Of a stretch of DNA of 64,000 nt, positions 10,274 to 22,730 are shown in pieces (within the stretch, counting starts at the first letter, position 1; every line of letters starts with the position of its first letter). The position numbers were made by a program, and so were the translations under genes. The notes below the pieces were generated by a model. It did not search any database. It was given only the letters and a program-made list of their open reading frames with translations, and was not told the origin of the DNA. The stretch covers positions 14,317 through 78,316 of the forward strand of contig JAENRP010000049.1 in the NCBI GenBank assembly GCA_024741835.1. Direction: 5' to 3'. The stretch comes from Diplocarpon mali (Eukaryota > Ascomycota > Leotiomycetes > Helotiales > Drepanopezizaceae).

Positions 10274-13200
10274 GGGGATCGCAAATACCACAAAGCTCGG
10301 ATGAGGAAGAGTACTACTACCTCTACCCATGTTCTCTGTTATATCACCTCGTAAACTACGACATCATCTCCAGACGGGTGAAACACATCACAGACTACCA
10401 AGCGCCCGTCTCTCTCCTAGCGAACCGCAACCTCAGAACCCTATAAAAGAAAACCATAGAGAGCAGAGCCAGTAATTAACGTGCACGGCGCTAGACATAA
10501 AAAAATATATTTCTCAAGGATATTCTTTCTAGATACATAAGGGGATCAACACGGAGCTGGGAGAAACAATAACAGTAGAATTGACATTCTCAATCCTCTG
10601 GCCTTTTTGTCGTTTAAGCGAGTGCTGTCTTGTCGACCTGGCGTAGGAGGTCTCTGCATCTTTTCATCAAATACTCAGATCCGGCTAATCCACAGCTCAT
10701 ATTCACCTTTCTTGTTCCTTCTTGCCTCTTACTTTTGCGTTATCGGTTTCCTTTACGCTTAGCGATTAGCTTTGCAAACTATTTAATTGACAATTAGCAA
10801 CTATTCGCGTTATGAACTTATATACTTGCGCTTTCTCTTCCTCTTGCTCTGTTTTCATTTGCCGTTCGTAGCAGCGATCTTGAGGGCGCGAATCGACTGC
10901 TGCTTAGACTCTTTGTTGTGCTATCTGCTACCTAGTCTTAATGCTTCATTTCAAACACTAATAGAAAGTGTAGGACGGATCTTTACTAATATACTATAGC
11001 TTATAACAATTACATTTTAAAACAATATAGAAAATGATTTCATCTACGTAGTTGAAAAGGTTTTAAGCAAGCGTCTTGGGTTGCCAAAGCTTACAAGACG
11101 CTTAACAATAACGTGGTAGTACCTTTATATATGTTTAAGCGATAGCAAATAATAATACAAGAGCAATCGCCGCCAAAGAGCTCATCACTCCCAATACCAC
11201 TGTCTCAACCATTTTCCAATCTCAGGCTCTAGCTTCTAGAATTTCCGCTCGCCCCTTTCGCAGAATCTCAGCCTTGAATTCAAATCAACCGTCCTACTAG
11301 AATGTCTCCTTTCGCTTCCCGCCCTGCGCGTTTCCTCCCCGTTTCCTCCCCGCGTAGCTTCTTGCACCAAACGTAAAATCAAGGAGCTATTCCTAGCTAC
11401 CATGCGATATAGCTCCGACCTGCTTGTATTTCATTGTCGCTATTGTCTTTTACTCCCTGGGCTCAAAACCACCAATGAGTCTCAGCTCGCAGGCCGCGGT
11501 CAATATTTTTTGTCATTCGTTCTGCGGTCCAAGATATTTGGCGGCCATGTATTCCAATACGCTGGTTTCCCGAGCTCTTTTGATATTGGGAACAACCATC
11601 CGGAGGAAAAAGCCATGACCTAGCCTAGTTAGCCGAGGGAGGCGGGGGGCTATCTCTACAGGAGAGTATCTCCAAGCTGAAAAATGCTTCTGTGCACTCA
11701 AATATCGGCTCCCCTGATACCTCGTACCAACATTTACCGAATATTCTCAGTGGTAGCGTTGTCCAAGTTCATATTGTCAAAAAACCTTCAAAGCCTGGAG
11801 TCACTCAGGAGCTGCCTGATGTAATATCTTCGAACGATCGTAGGAGGCGTCTCTTTTGTTGTGTTAATATATTCTTTACAATAGACGGCCATCAACCTAT
11901 CGCCTTCTTTCCGGGCTATTCCTTTCCAGGAATGATGATCATCCTGCACCGGATTCCAATACTCCGGTGCTTCCTCATTGCATCTACTATACCCTAATCA
12001 AACTCTCTTCCTCGCTGCCCTTGCTTTGTAAAGTAGTTTCACAAGTGAGCTATAGTGCCCTCTGTTAAGTTTCACCTTCCAACAACCAGAGCCGACTACA
12101 CTGATTACCTTTCACAGCTACCTGAAACCTTGTGAATGTACTGTGTAGTCTAGCAGACTTCAGAGGGAATGCAAAACCCAGATATGCTGCGGAATAAAAC
12201 GTAAATGCTCCAGAAGAATGATGTATCAAGGTCAGCGAAGGGGACTTGATCACTTTATCACAGGACACTCCTAGGAGGCGAGGAACCACTGCTATCAATG
12301 CTACTTAGCTCACCCTGAAGGCGTACCTACCCACATAACAGCTCCTCTTGAAATGTTTGCTTCTTCAACTACACATCCAGGTCTTGTAATACTTGGTAGC
12401 AGCTCAATCGGTCTGCAAGGATTCAAGATCAGCTTGAGCAGTGAAGCAATCAAAATTGAAATCCTCCTCTCACACGTCTTGCCCCGTACCTGGTCTCTTG
12501 GAAATTCAAGCTGAATTCTTGGAATTATCAGACTTCTCTTGCGGACTGGGAAGCATAGCTATAGCTACGTTCCTGAAGCAGGCTTTGCATGGGTAGATAA
12601 TTGACGGCTGGCCTGCACTACCGCGCTCGAGTTGCTGTCGAGTTTCATATTGTTGCCATTTTTTAGATTGGTTCAGGTAATGTTGTTCGCGATTGTTTGG
12701 CTGAGCATGAATCATTTTCAACGCACGTCGAGATCTGATCAGAAAGCTTGCACCGTTCTCTCCCCTGTATAATCTGCGATCTTGACGATTGCAACTGTCT
12801 CTTCAGTAGAGGTGCCTTCTGTTACTGGATCACGTGACATTCAATGGGAGAAACGCGTGGTGATTTGAGGGGCACGCAACTTTGGCCATTTATCTAGAAC
12901 ATAGTTATAACGCTATCCAAATAAGTAGGTATCACTTAACAAATTCCTGCGGTTTATTTTTAGCAAGCATTGTTCAGCCACAACAACTCAATCGTCTTTC
13001 TGATATACAGAAATTGACAGCGCTTTTTATACCTTGTTATGAATTGGCTTCTTATATGAAAGAATTTCTCCCAGTCGCTGACAAGCTTTGTCTCCAAAAA
13101 CTGCAAGCGAAGCTATTTAAAATTCAAACACAACCAGATACTCTACTACTGCTCGTTCACCCTCCAAAGTCTCCTCGATCACCATTCCCATCTCTATAAA

Positions 13201-14989
13201 CTCCTTTCAACGTAATACACCAACTTCCTTATAATCTATTGCAAGGTCCAGACCATCAGAGAATAATGGATTTTCAATTGCGAAGCCTATGTCGCCATTC
13301 AAGGTCTTCAACTCCTTACTCGAGATCACGGTTCGCAACAACACGAGAAAGTATCTTGTGAACCACCACTCGGAGGAGGATTAGGATTGAGGACTAGCTT
13401 AGTCAAAGAGTAGGAGTATTTCAACAGGAGAGAAGCTCCGCCCAGAATGTATGCGTCTTTCTTCCATATATCGTGTCTCGTGATGGCACGTCCGCTTCTC
13501 CTAGTCAGGCCGGGGCCATTACGGTGTTTATCTAGGCTAAAAGCGAACTCGTATAAGGCAGAAGTTGCTTAAATATAGTGCCTGATCCAACTCCTTCCGA
13601 TACTCTTGGGGGTACTTAACGTGCGCGGTCTGTCCGGTGTATACAGGCAGTACTCGAAACTCGTCGTATACCTGACTTGAATGATCCGAAGCCAAAGAAG
13701 TACTCTAACTATACTAGCTTGAGAATTTATACATGTCCTCACCTAAATATTCAAATCCAGTGCGGAATAAGTAAATCCTGTCCTGCTAACGGTAGTGTCT
13801 AGCTTCATTAGTTCGTAAGTCGAGAGGTCCCTGACTTAGATTCTCCCGCTTAAGCTGCCACGCGAGGAACAGTAAGCGTGCTACAGTCAAGACCGGTGCT
13901 GAAAATCTCTATAAATATTGCTAGTTACCGCGAATGAAGCGCGCCAGACTCGGACTCCATTACTCTGGCCACGTTGGAAGAAGGCCGCACCTCACGAGCT
14001 CAAGTCTGGCAAAGCCGATTTCTAAAAGCAAGTCATTGATAGTCATTCCGGAACTGCCTATCGTAGACAATAAGTTGCTCTTGTCAAAGATTGAAAAACT
14101 CACCGTCAATTAATTACTTGGCAGCAAGGAAACTCCTGTCGTCATTGTTTGGATTTCTACTGTCTTGTACTCGTGATCAAACGCCTTTTCAGAGCTCTAC
14201 AACAATACTACAGAATACACCAGCTAACAAAAGGTGCAAACGACTCCAAGTCTCAAAAATCGCCATGTTCTTATTGCCATTCCTCTAGTGCTTGATAGCA
14301 GCTAGGAGGCAAGGGGTTTTGGGAGAGAAAAGCTATCGGCGGTGATCTCGTCTCACGCTCACCGAAGGAAAATATGTTCTTGGAATACACGGAAATTGGT
14401 TCCGAGGAGGCTTCGATCTAGAAGTATTTGTCTACTTAGCCAGAAGCTGTTCGCTAAATAAGTATATCTTGGCACACCCGGAGGCCTCTCCCATAATCAG
14501 AGGCTTCCCTCTCTCATGCAAGTATTTTGGGTTTGTTCGAGTCTCGTGGCCATTACTCTCCAGAATCCCAAGACTTCGGACAGCTCATCAACCCTCTCCA
14601 GATATAATCTCTCTACATATCACTTTCAAAGCTTTAGCCTTGGCCACACTCCACGATACCCCTTTTCATAAGCGAGACAAGGTACGGAAACGTCTGCCTA
14701 AACTCTCGCTGTAACGAGAAAACACGCTGAAAATCATCCCGTCCGATAGAAAGCAACCATGTCGCTATGGTGTTACAACACCCAGCAGTGGAATGGAGGC
14801 TTGATGCTGACGGCGCTGCGGCACAGAACGTGGCTGTGTATTGGTGACAAGCCCCGCCTGACAGAAACATCATCCGGGCTGTTCTCACGTAGCCTCATCT
14901 TCTTTCCGACGATACCTGATAAGTATCACTTCAGTTCCTGGAAAGACATCTATGCTCGTAATTCTCATCTGGGGCTGCTGTGGAGTTGA
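10274..14989. other. AT-rich gene desert
   Basis: In 4.7 kb no gene can be supported. The longest frames (about 100 codons, for example 11692-11997 and 12882-13199) have no recognisable domain and no consistent codon bias. Stretches such as 10440-11160 are rich in TA dinucleotides and stop codons in all frames, as in mutated transposon remnants. I found no terminal repeats and no transposase or reverse-transcriptase motifs, so the origin is unknown. Confidence 0.6.
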
Positions 14990-15893
14990 ATGGACTCGGA
15001 CGCTGGGTGTGGAGCGGCGCCGAGGAACAGACCCGAGATGACCAGCTCGCCGAACCGCGACACGATGACTTCGCAGCCGTACCAAGGAGTGGGTAAACCA
15101 TCTTCCCCTAAAAGATCCATTTCTCCTGCTGCGAGTTACCAGTTGATTGTCCACCCCGCCAGAATGCCGCGGCCTTACTTCCACACCTTACCCTGTGCCG
15201 ACTCTCAAAGCACGAGAATGTAGCTCATCCTCATCACAGGTTTCAATGAAATCGCCAATTGCCGAGTACCTGGCGGGAGACTCGGCCGACAACAGCAGCC
15301 CCTCTCTCTCGTCCGGCTCACGACCCAGCAGCCTCACTGACCCCAACGACGAGAGGGAATCCACATACACATACACCCCCAGCCGTCGGCGAACGACCAC
15401 CTGGTCGCGGGACTCTCAAGCAAGCACAGAAGTCGAGGGTGACGACGGAGTAAGCCTCTGGGGAGGGACGAGTTCCAGCGGGGCTACGAGTCGCGACTAC
15501 AACAGTTCCGCCAGGGATACTCTGGTACTCCAGCTCATGGCGAGAGTCGCTCATCTGGAATGTAGGCTCAATGCGCAGGAATCTGTAGGTTGCTTCCGTT
15601 GCCATCTCGTACCTGCTATCTCGACGTGAGACTTCGGAAGCACAACCCAATTGACGGCCCAGCAGACCAAAAATGAGCGGGGTGAGCGCGACATCGAGTC
15701 TCAAGAGCTGCTCCGGACGAGAGGCATCTGGGCTTACCGGGATCGGTACGGCGCCGTCGCAGCAGCAGCCGGCATTATACTGTTGACGGCGGGATTCACA
15801 GTGTTCTTGGTCGTGGTTGTGAGAGCGAGATATACTGGCATCAGCTCGGTGGAAGAAGCTACATATCGCACACTTGAATTTCAAAGTCCTTAG
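14990..15893 (+). CDS. Hypothetical single-pass membrane protein
   Basis: No family recognised. Proposed exons are 14990-15092, 15163-15584 and 15663-15893, with introns starting GTAAAC and GTAGGT. The frame is kept across both junctions, giving about 251 residues. Translation could instead begin at the in-frame ATG at 15038. The N-terminal two thirds are Ser/Thr/Pro-rich and look disordered. A short segment (TLVLQLMARVAHLECRLNAQ) could form a coiled coil. Near the C-terminus one strong hydrophobic segment, GIILLTAGFTVFLVVVV, is preceded by a basic RDRY and followed by a short tail, so this is probably a tail-anchored or type II membrane protein. The neighbour on the other strand is the PTH11-like receptor, about 530 bases away end to end. 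The transmembrane exon is the best-supported part. Confidence 0.5.
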
Positions 15894-16422
15894 ATGCGAG
15901 AAGAAACCTTGTGTTTGAAAGAGCTGGAAACGCGAGGCATGGTTCTATCCAGCTGGCAATCTGGACATTCTACTGCGCTACATCTGTAGAAAGGAGCCTT
16001 CCAGAGATCCTGATCGATACATATCGCCTCGCTTGACTGACGCGCAATGTTCGTCGAAGGAAATGAACTTTATCTTCCGGTTGTTTTTCAAGTTAGGACT
16101 TTTCCAACGCTATGATGCTTCTCTGCCACGCCAAGAAAACCCGAGCTGAAGCCCGCCACAACTCGAATTTTGGCACCCCCGAAACACCGCCGATATATTA
16201 TGGTGATAAAGCCTCGACCAACAGACTAGACACTCCATACCCAAGAAACGCCGACCGAACGTCCAGGACTAAAACTCCCGCCTGTACTGCGTCGTTCGTC
16301 CGTCCCAAATTTCGGATATCTCATGTATGCATCTAGTTACATGCCGAACGCCGGAGGATTCTGTGATGCTTTTATGGAGAAGTGTACATGTCGGTGTCTC
16401 CAGGCTCTCCTACGAGAATAGC

Positions 16423-18048
16423 TCATCTCTCTACGCTGACCTGTATCGTCTTCGTGATGCAGTTCTTTCTCATTCCTGGCGCCGCCAACATATCGTCGAG
16501 GCTATCCGAGTCGCCCTGGCTCGGAAGCTCCTCCTCGCTCTGCGCCCGCGGCGCTCCATACAGACTCTGCCTCGAAGTCCTCTTCGGAAGGCTACGGGTC
16601 GCCTGATTCAGCGTCGGCGGCTGCCCCTTCGTGGTGATCTTGACGTTGTGCGGGTTCTCCTTTGACAGCGGTGTCATCCCAACCCCCTCCTCGTGCATGT
16701 AGTATTTGCGCTGCCGCTGGTCCGAAGAGCCCTTTATACAGGACCGAAAATCGAGCACGGATTTGAAGAGTGCTCGGAGGGTTGGCAGAGAGGCGGCTAA
16801 TATGCCTATGTAGAGCTCGAGGCTGTTCCAGACGAAGTAGCTGTCGTTGCGGTAGGAATCACGGTCGTTGAAAACGTTGGCTTGGATCTTCGTCTTGACG
16901 ATTGAGCAGGCGCAAGCACTGTGAGCCGGCGTTAGCATTTCCGATTTGCTATTTTGCAAAGGGACGAGAATAGAGCGCACAAGTATCCAAGCGACATGAT
17001 CATGATTAGCGAGATTTTCGTTCGGATGTTGACTTGGAGGTTCCAAACGATCGGAATTGGCAGTGAAGCGAACAGCACATCTGTGAGGATGTTCACGACT
17101 GTCAAGAGTCAGTCTAGCACTGTCATCGGCTCGGAGGCACTTACCACTATTGGACATGCCAATATACGTGAAGGTGTTGGTGCTGAAGCACTTCGCATCA
17201 GGCTCACCGGCCCTATCCCAGTTCGCGCGTATGGGTATGCAGGAGAATAAGATGGTCTGCTGATTATCAGTAGAGGCTCTATACCTTTTCGAGTCTGAAA
17301 AAGAATGATTCCCAAGGTTTTTAGGGGTTCCGTAGATGTGACGACGAAACAACACTTACGCCCGCACTCGAAAAGGTAAATGCAACCAGAAAAGCTACAA
17401 GAACTTCGTTAGCTCTACATACTCGAATCACTTCTGCGAAGTCGGGAGCGACATACCAACAACACAGTAGAGAAATATTCTGTAGCTCTTCGCAGGTACC
17501 AATCGCAGCAGAAAAAACGCCACCGACAGCTTGACGAGCGAGATGCCGACCGTGACAATTACCGAGTGGAAGTATTGCCAGTGCAAGATCATCACAATCT
17601 CGCGAGGCCGGAGCGAAGCCGTGTGCATCCCTTTGCCATTTGCGCATTCCCCAATGTAGCAGGCGAACACACCAATGCCGCATATCTGTAAGAACGTCAG
17701 TAGTGAGCGGCCTCGTGGCCAGAACGCCGAAATTGGGTAGATGCGCGCCGGCTCCGGTTCGCGAATGCCACGAGCTGGCCTCTAGCTAGTGCGTCGCCAT
17801 CAGTGGAGGAGGGTCTCCTCTCACCTTGCTCAAAGCGGGCTGACGACGAGAAGATGGGGACTTACCACGGCACCCAGGATCAGCCAGTCGTCTTTGCCGA
17901 CTGCTTTCAACATCATCGCCCTCACGAACATCCTCACGGCCACAATAGCAACTGCGAGCCCACAGAATGCCCCATTGATGGCGAGTATCGAGGGGGCGTT
18001 GGTGGAACGATCGGCAGCACCTGTGCCAGCAGGTATCATCGTATCCAT
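16423..18048 (-). CDS. PTH11-like receptor, fungal rhodopsin-domain integral membrane protein
   Basis: This is a seven-helix membrane protein of the large fungal PTH11-related family, thought to sense surface or environmental cues. Exons: 18048-17866, 17685-17457, 17394-17360, 17259-17145, 17098-16981 and 16918-16423, giving 391 residues, typical for the family. Diagnostic features in order are: the KDDWLILGA motif after helix 2, helix 3 and 4 segments around VGISLVKLSVAFFLLRL, FSCIPIRANWD after helix 4, the conserved VNILTDVLFASLPIPIVW segment, and a cysteine-rich LGYFACACSIVKT in the last part. The C-terminal tail of about 110 residues is cytosolic and rich in Ser, Lys and Gln. A CFEM domain is absent. 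The 180-nt first intron is longer than the others but splicing it directly gives the usual spacing. Ligand and role are unknown. Confidence 0.85.
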
Positions 18049-21000
18049 CTTGAAGGTGAAGGTGATTTTAGCTTGAGCACCGTGAGTGTTTCAATAGCCT
18101 CTGAGCAAGAGCCCGCTGTCCCTGATTCGCTTCGATAAGAAAAAAATCAGGTATGAAGATGGACTAAGTTGGTAAGACGCAGGAGATGTAGGTATAGACA
18201 TGAGAAACCACCTGTAGCCGAGAATTAGAGACAAGTCTAAAGGCCGTATATGTTCGTTGACAAGGTGCCACACGTCAGTTAGCCGGCTATTAAGATCTGC
18301 GCTGTATCCGCCACGCAGCGAGATACAAGCTCGCTTCATAAATAAGAAACATCTTGTAATATCACTTGTAAATTTAGATTAGTCAAAAGCAAAGCTGAAA
18401 AGATACGCCCCTAGGATGTCGTCCAGTCGACCGAGGTCATTGGGGGTTTTTTGATTGGGCCCAAAGTCGCTAGTGTAGTAGCTACTCGTACGACAGTGCT
18501 GTGAGGCCGGAGAGGATAATCTATACCGGAAGAAGTGGCAGGGTTTGAATCGCTCTGCAGCTCTTCCGGGTTTGCCTCTGGCCTCTATATGCGGTTTGTC
18601 TCGTCGATCTTTCATCCTTTTTGCTCTCTTGCAAGAATCCAGATAACATGCTCCCGCATTGTGCTGAGATATGTCCTGCAACATCGAATGATTTTTCATT
18701 TCGTACACGTTGGACTGAAGGATATGCAAGGCGTGCTTCTTGTCGTCGCTATCTGTCTTGTGCGTGGTAACAAAGTCCATCCAGTAACGCGCAGGCCGAA
18801 CCTATTGTTTGAGCTCGCTTAGAGCTTTGAGGCAGCAGGCCAAGGGTGCTTGGGCCACCACATTGGCTACTGCGTCTGGTGAGCAGTACCACTTGACACG
18901 TCTGAGCGCATATATGAGTCGATCGAGAAACACAGAATTGAAGGCTTAGAGGGACTGATCTGCCAAAGCTTGAAAACGATGATGAAAGATTCTGGCTTGC
19001 TACGGATTGAGAACCATTCACATGCAATGGAGACAGTAGAACCAAGCCGACTGGAAGCATGATGCGCACCTGAGAGAGAAAATCGAACTCGTGAAAAGTG
19101 TTTACCTGCTTTGGAGGGTAAAGACTGTGAGGATTGCGACTTGGTAGAGAAACAAATGCTTTGCATGACGGGTGATCTATCAGGTGGACGCTGATGGAGG
19201 GCTTTTCCTCCCCTTGCTTTTTCCTAAATCAAGGCTTACCCTGTCAGTCATAAAAGAGGCTGCAGACCAGGTCAACGCTTAGACACAAAATATACTGCTG
19301 ATTGGGCTTATCATAAGTGATACCTTTGTCCTTGATTCTTTTTTTAACCAAGGTAGCATTCCAAAGTCGACACAATCTCTTTCTCGAGGGGATTGCTCTG
19401 GGATGATACAATCAATTGCAGATTGGCTTTCGGCCTGCTTGCCGAGTGGTTGATTGAGACTCTGATAATTAAGGCAGCGAACCGGCCTTCTTTGTTGACC
19501 CTCGCTTCGGACATCCCGGCTAATTGTTGTATTTATTTCTTGGCCACAGGAGAGGTGTATTGACTGTGCGGGCAGGGCGACTCTCTAGTCACGGGTATAG
19601 TCTAACTGTACAATGCAGTGCCCCCTTGGACAGTGGGCTGCAAATTTGGGCATATCTATTTCGCACATGGCCTTGGACCTACTGAAAACTCGCCAACCCC
19701 CCCGGGATCAACGGTCCACATTTGCAGCCCACCGAAAGGAAAAAAAGGGAGAGTACAGTAACGAGACCAGCCAAAGACCCGGGGTTCTGCCCTGATCCAA
19801 CCAGCTGAGAGGCTCTTGAGCGACCGAGCCTGCATCTACTGCATCTGCTGCATCTGCATCTTCCAAAGCACCCAGCGAGCCGGGCCGCTCCTCCGCAACC
19901 TTCTGAAATTGCGCAACACTCTGCTCTGCAGCCTCTCGCCCCGGATGATCGTGAAATACGCGCAGATCCGCGGGCAGCCAATCTCGCTGGAGCGCCGACG
20001 AGAGGAGACTGCTCATTCCTGTGCTACGGGCGAGGACACAGCATGCGTACGGTCCACAGTCCAGGATAACGTAAGCCAACCAGACACTCGGGGGACGCGG
20101 GCACGACATGCCCTCCCTGCATTGGTCCTACCACCCAGCAGCATCAGCAAGGGGAAAACCAAGCCGCAGCACCTGGTATGACGCGAGATCGGGCGGATCC
20201 AGAGCAGTCAGATTCCGAGGTTCTGGGTGCGACATTTCCGCAAGGAACTCGCCTAGCCCATCCGATCTTAAAGTGCACACCTTTTCGAAAAAGAAATAAG
20301 GCGTGTTCCGAGGCCGCGTCCCGAGTTCCAGTCGTCTTCGGGAAAACGAATAGGGGGGAGAGGGTCGCCGGAAGGAGCGCATCGGTCGTATGGGATCAGA
20401 TATCGAAAGGATGAGAGACGAGGCGGGAGTCGCAAATGGCCTCGTACGGATATGCGTGTATATCAACCTCCCCCCTAGGTGAGCTGACAGTCGTCTGGAG
20501 ACTGGAACACAAGTGGAGTCTTCGCCAGTCGTCTTCCAAAGCAAATCTAAGCAGCCTTTCTTCTTGAAACTTTCCACCATCACCTTGGCTGTGCAACAGG
20601 CTAGCTAGGAAGAGCTGGCCCCTACTCGAGAGCATGCTGTAGACCTTCGGTCCATGTTTAGTGCTACTTCTCATTGATTCAAGGGGGCTGACTACACAGC
20701 AGAGAGAGCATGGTTTCACAGATAGAAGTGCCGGTTTATTTTCCGTCTGTCATGGTTACAACACGCTAGGATCTACTATTACTGACCACTTCTGGAACTT
20801 AATCAATCCAGCCATGGAGGGAGAAAGCAAAGAAAGCCACCATCCTTGCTACCTCCTACCGGAGAGCGTTTTGACTTGGACTTCAGCCAGTCTTGTATTC
20901 CAGCTCCATCTCCGGTGGCGTGGCTGGCGTCAGCCCTTACCGTGCCGGAGCATTTGGCTCCTTGTTGAACTCAGACCCAACTCCAATAACCGGTACCGAG

Positions 21001-21180
21001 ACTTCGTAACCACCCTCTCCGGAGCCAGGGTGCCACGTTGCTCAAATACTTCACGGAGCCTCGTCTGACGGGTGCTGGGAATGGGAGTGCACATGACATG
21101 ACTTCTTGCGTTTCGAATTGAAAGAGCTCGAGATTCACCCCGTTCCAAGGCGCCAGTCCAGGCGATTGCTCGGAGTCGCT
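18049..21180. other. Intergenic region, no supported gene
   Basis: These 3.1 kb lie between the receptor and tyrosinase starts, which are divergent. Frames at 18379-18780 (minus) and 19708-20583 (minus) were inspected. They lack domains and a consistent splice model, so they are not called. A short GCATCT-rich run occurs near 19840. Promoter elements of both flanking genes should lie at the edges. Confidence 0.5.
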
Positions 21181-22730
21181 ATGCTTACCTCTGCTTCAGC
21201 TGTGTTTATGCTCGTGCTGCTGCAGCTTCTCACACTCCCAGCAACAACAGCAGCAGACTTCACTCCTGCTTCAACTACGAGCTCTGATTGGCTGGCTACC
21301 CGGGGTCTCTTCAGCCTCGGAATCGAACAGTTCAGACATTTCTTCTCGGGGCCGCGAGGAGGCTGCAATCTTCGCAACGCGGTCATACGGAGAGAATGGT
21401 AAGTTGGACCCCTGCCTTGAAGCCTGTGGATTTCCGAGCATTAACACTCGACCAGGTCATCACTTTCTCGTTCACAGCGCAAGGAGTACACAGATGCTGT
21501 GCTCTGCCTGCAATCGAAACCTGCAAGGACAAACCAGACTCTGGTTCCTGGAGCAAGATCGAGGTGATGGTTCTCTCAGCGCAGAATTGAACCATGCTGA
21601 CGGAGGATAGATACGACGACTTTGTTTGGACCCATATCGAACAGACTCTGACGATTCATGGGACGGTATGACATCTGTCCAAATCATGAGGTTAACATGC
21701 TTATCTTTTGCATAGGCAAATTTTCTCTCGTGGCACAGGTACTTTACCTGGACCTACGAACAGGCTCTGAGAAATGAGTGTGGATACAGGGGGTATCAAC
21801 CAGTACGTCTCCTGGACATAATTGCTGCGATATGCGCTAACCCTCCAGCAGTACTGGGTAAGTTTCGCTCTTTGAACTACTGCCGCGGGGAGGAAACTTT
21901 GCTCGCAGCTGGTCCTCTGCCACCTATAGGCATTTTCCATCCACAAGAGTCTGACACTACCTCGCAGAACTGGGGCAAAACCGCCTTCGACCCAGTGAAG
22001 TCCCCTGTCTTTGATGGCTCGCCGTTTTCCATGGGAGGCAACGGAGAGTACGAGCCGCATAATTGCACAAACGCCCTCCCAAGCGGCTTGAACTGCTTAC
22101 CAGCGGGAGCTGGCGGTGGATGTGTGATGGAAGGGCCATTCAAGAAGTAAGCCTATTGCTTGGGGGAGACCAAGTTGGGACTGACCTTTTCCTCCCAGCA
22201 TGAAGGTCAACCTTGGGCCTGTCTCCCCAACGCTCGCCGCCAAAGGAGTTGTCAGCAGCTCCTCCAGCTCAGCCTACAACCCCCGGTGTCTCCGTCGGGA
22301 CATAACCTCGTGGGCCTCGTCGCGCTGGAGTACCGACGCCCAATCGACCTCTCTCATCACGCAAAACACCGACATCGAATCCTTCCAGACCGTCATGCAG
22401 GGTGACTTCGATCGCGGCTTCTACGGCGTGCACACGGCTGGCCACTTCACCATGGCCGGCGACCCGTCCGGCGACATCTTCGCCTCGCCCGGAGATCCTG
22501 CCTTCTGGCTTCATCACGCCCAGATCGACCGCACATGGTGGATCTGGCAGAACCAGGACCTCGGCGCGCGCCAGAACGCTATCGGCGGCACCATCACGCT
22601 GAACAACAGCCCGGCCAGCAGGCCCGGCCGGCTCGACGACCCCATCACCCTGGGAGTCAACGCGCCCAACATCACCATCGGAGACGCCATGTCTACACTT
22701 GCGGGGCCGTTCTGTTATATCTACTTATAG
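21181..22730 (+). CDS. Secreted short tyrosinase (type-3 copper oxidase)
   Basis: Tyrosinases hydroxylate monophenols and oxidise diphenols to quinones, for example in melanin formation. Exons: 21181-21398, 21456-21563, 21611-21665, 21716-21802, 21852-21857, 21968-22146 and 22199-22730, giving 394 residues. A hydrophobic signal peptide covers about residues 1-24. The CuA site has H117, H125 and H134 (the last in SWHRYF). The CuB site has H296 and H300 (GVHTAGH) and H323/H324 (WLHHAQIDR). Possible N-glycosylation sites are NQT at 99 and NCT at 190. Exon 5 is only 6 nt (codons for Tyr-Trp) and completes the conserved QPYWNW. The protein ends at FCYIYL, without the C-terminal capping domain of long fungal tyrosinases, as in short secreted forms. 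Function is well supported; the physiological substrate is not. Confidence 0.9.

Noticed and set aside
17686..17865. A 15-nt microexon inside the first intron of the PTH11-like gene
   Set aside because: It would require a 26-nt intron, below the size seen in fungi, and the direct splice already gives the normal spacing in the protein.
18379..18780. 133-codon minus-strand frame upstream of the receptor gene
   Set aside because: Composition is uniform, there is no domain, and it overlaps an open frame on the other strand.
19708..20583. Minus-strand open frames of 133 and 151 codons that might form a two-exon gene
   Set aside because: No intron with consensus ends joins them in frame, and neither contains a recognisable domain.
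21399..21479. Tyrosinase splice model using the peptide RALTLDQ between exons 1 and 2
   Set aside because: It needs introns of roughly 20-40 nt and breaks the frame; the single 57-nt intron 21399-21455 gives a fully conserved SSLSRSQRKEY continuation.
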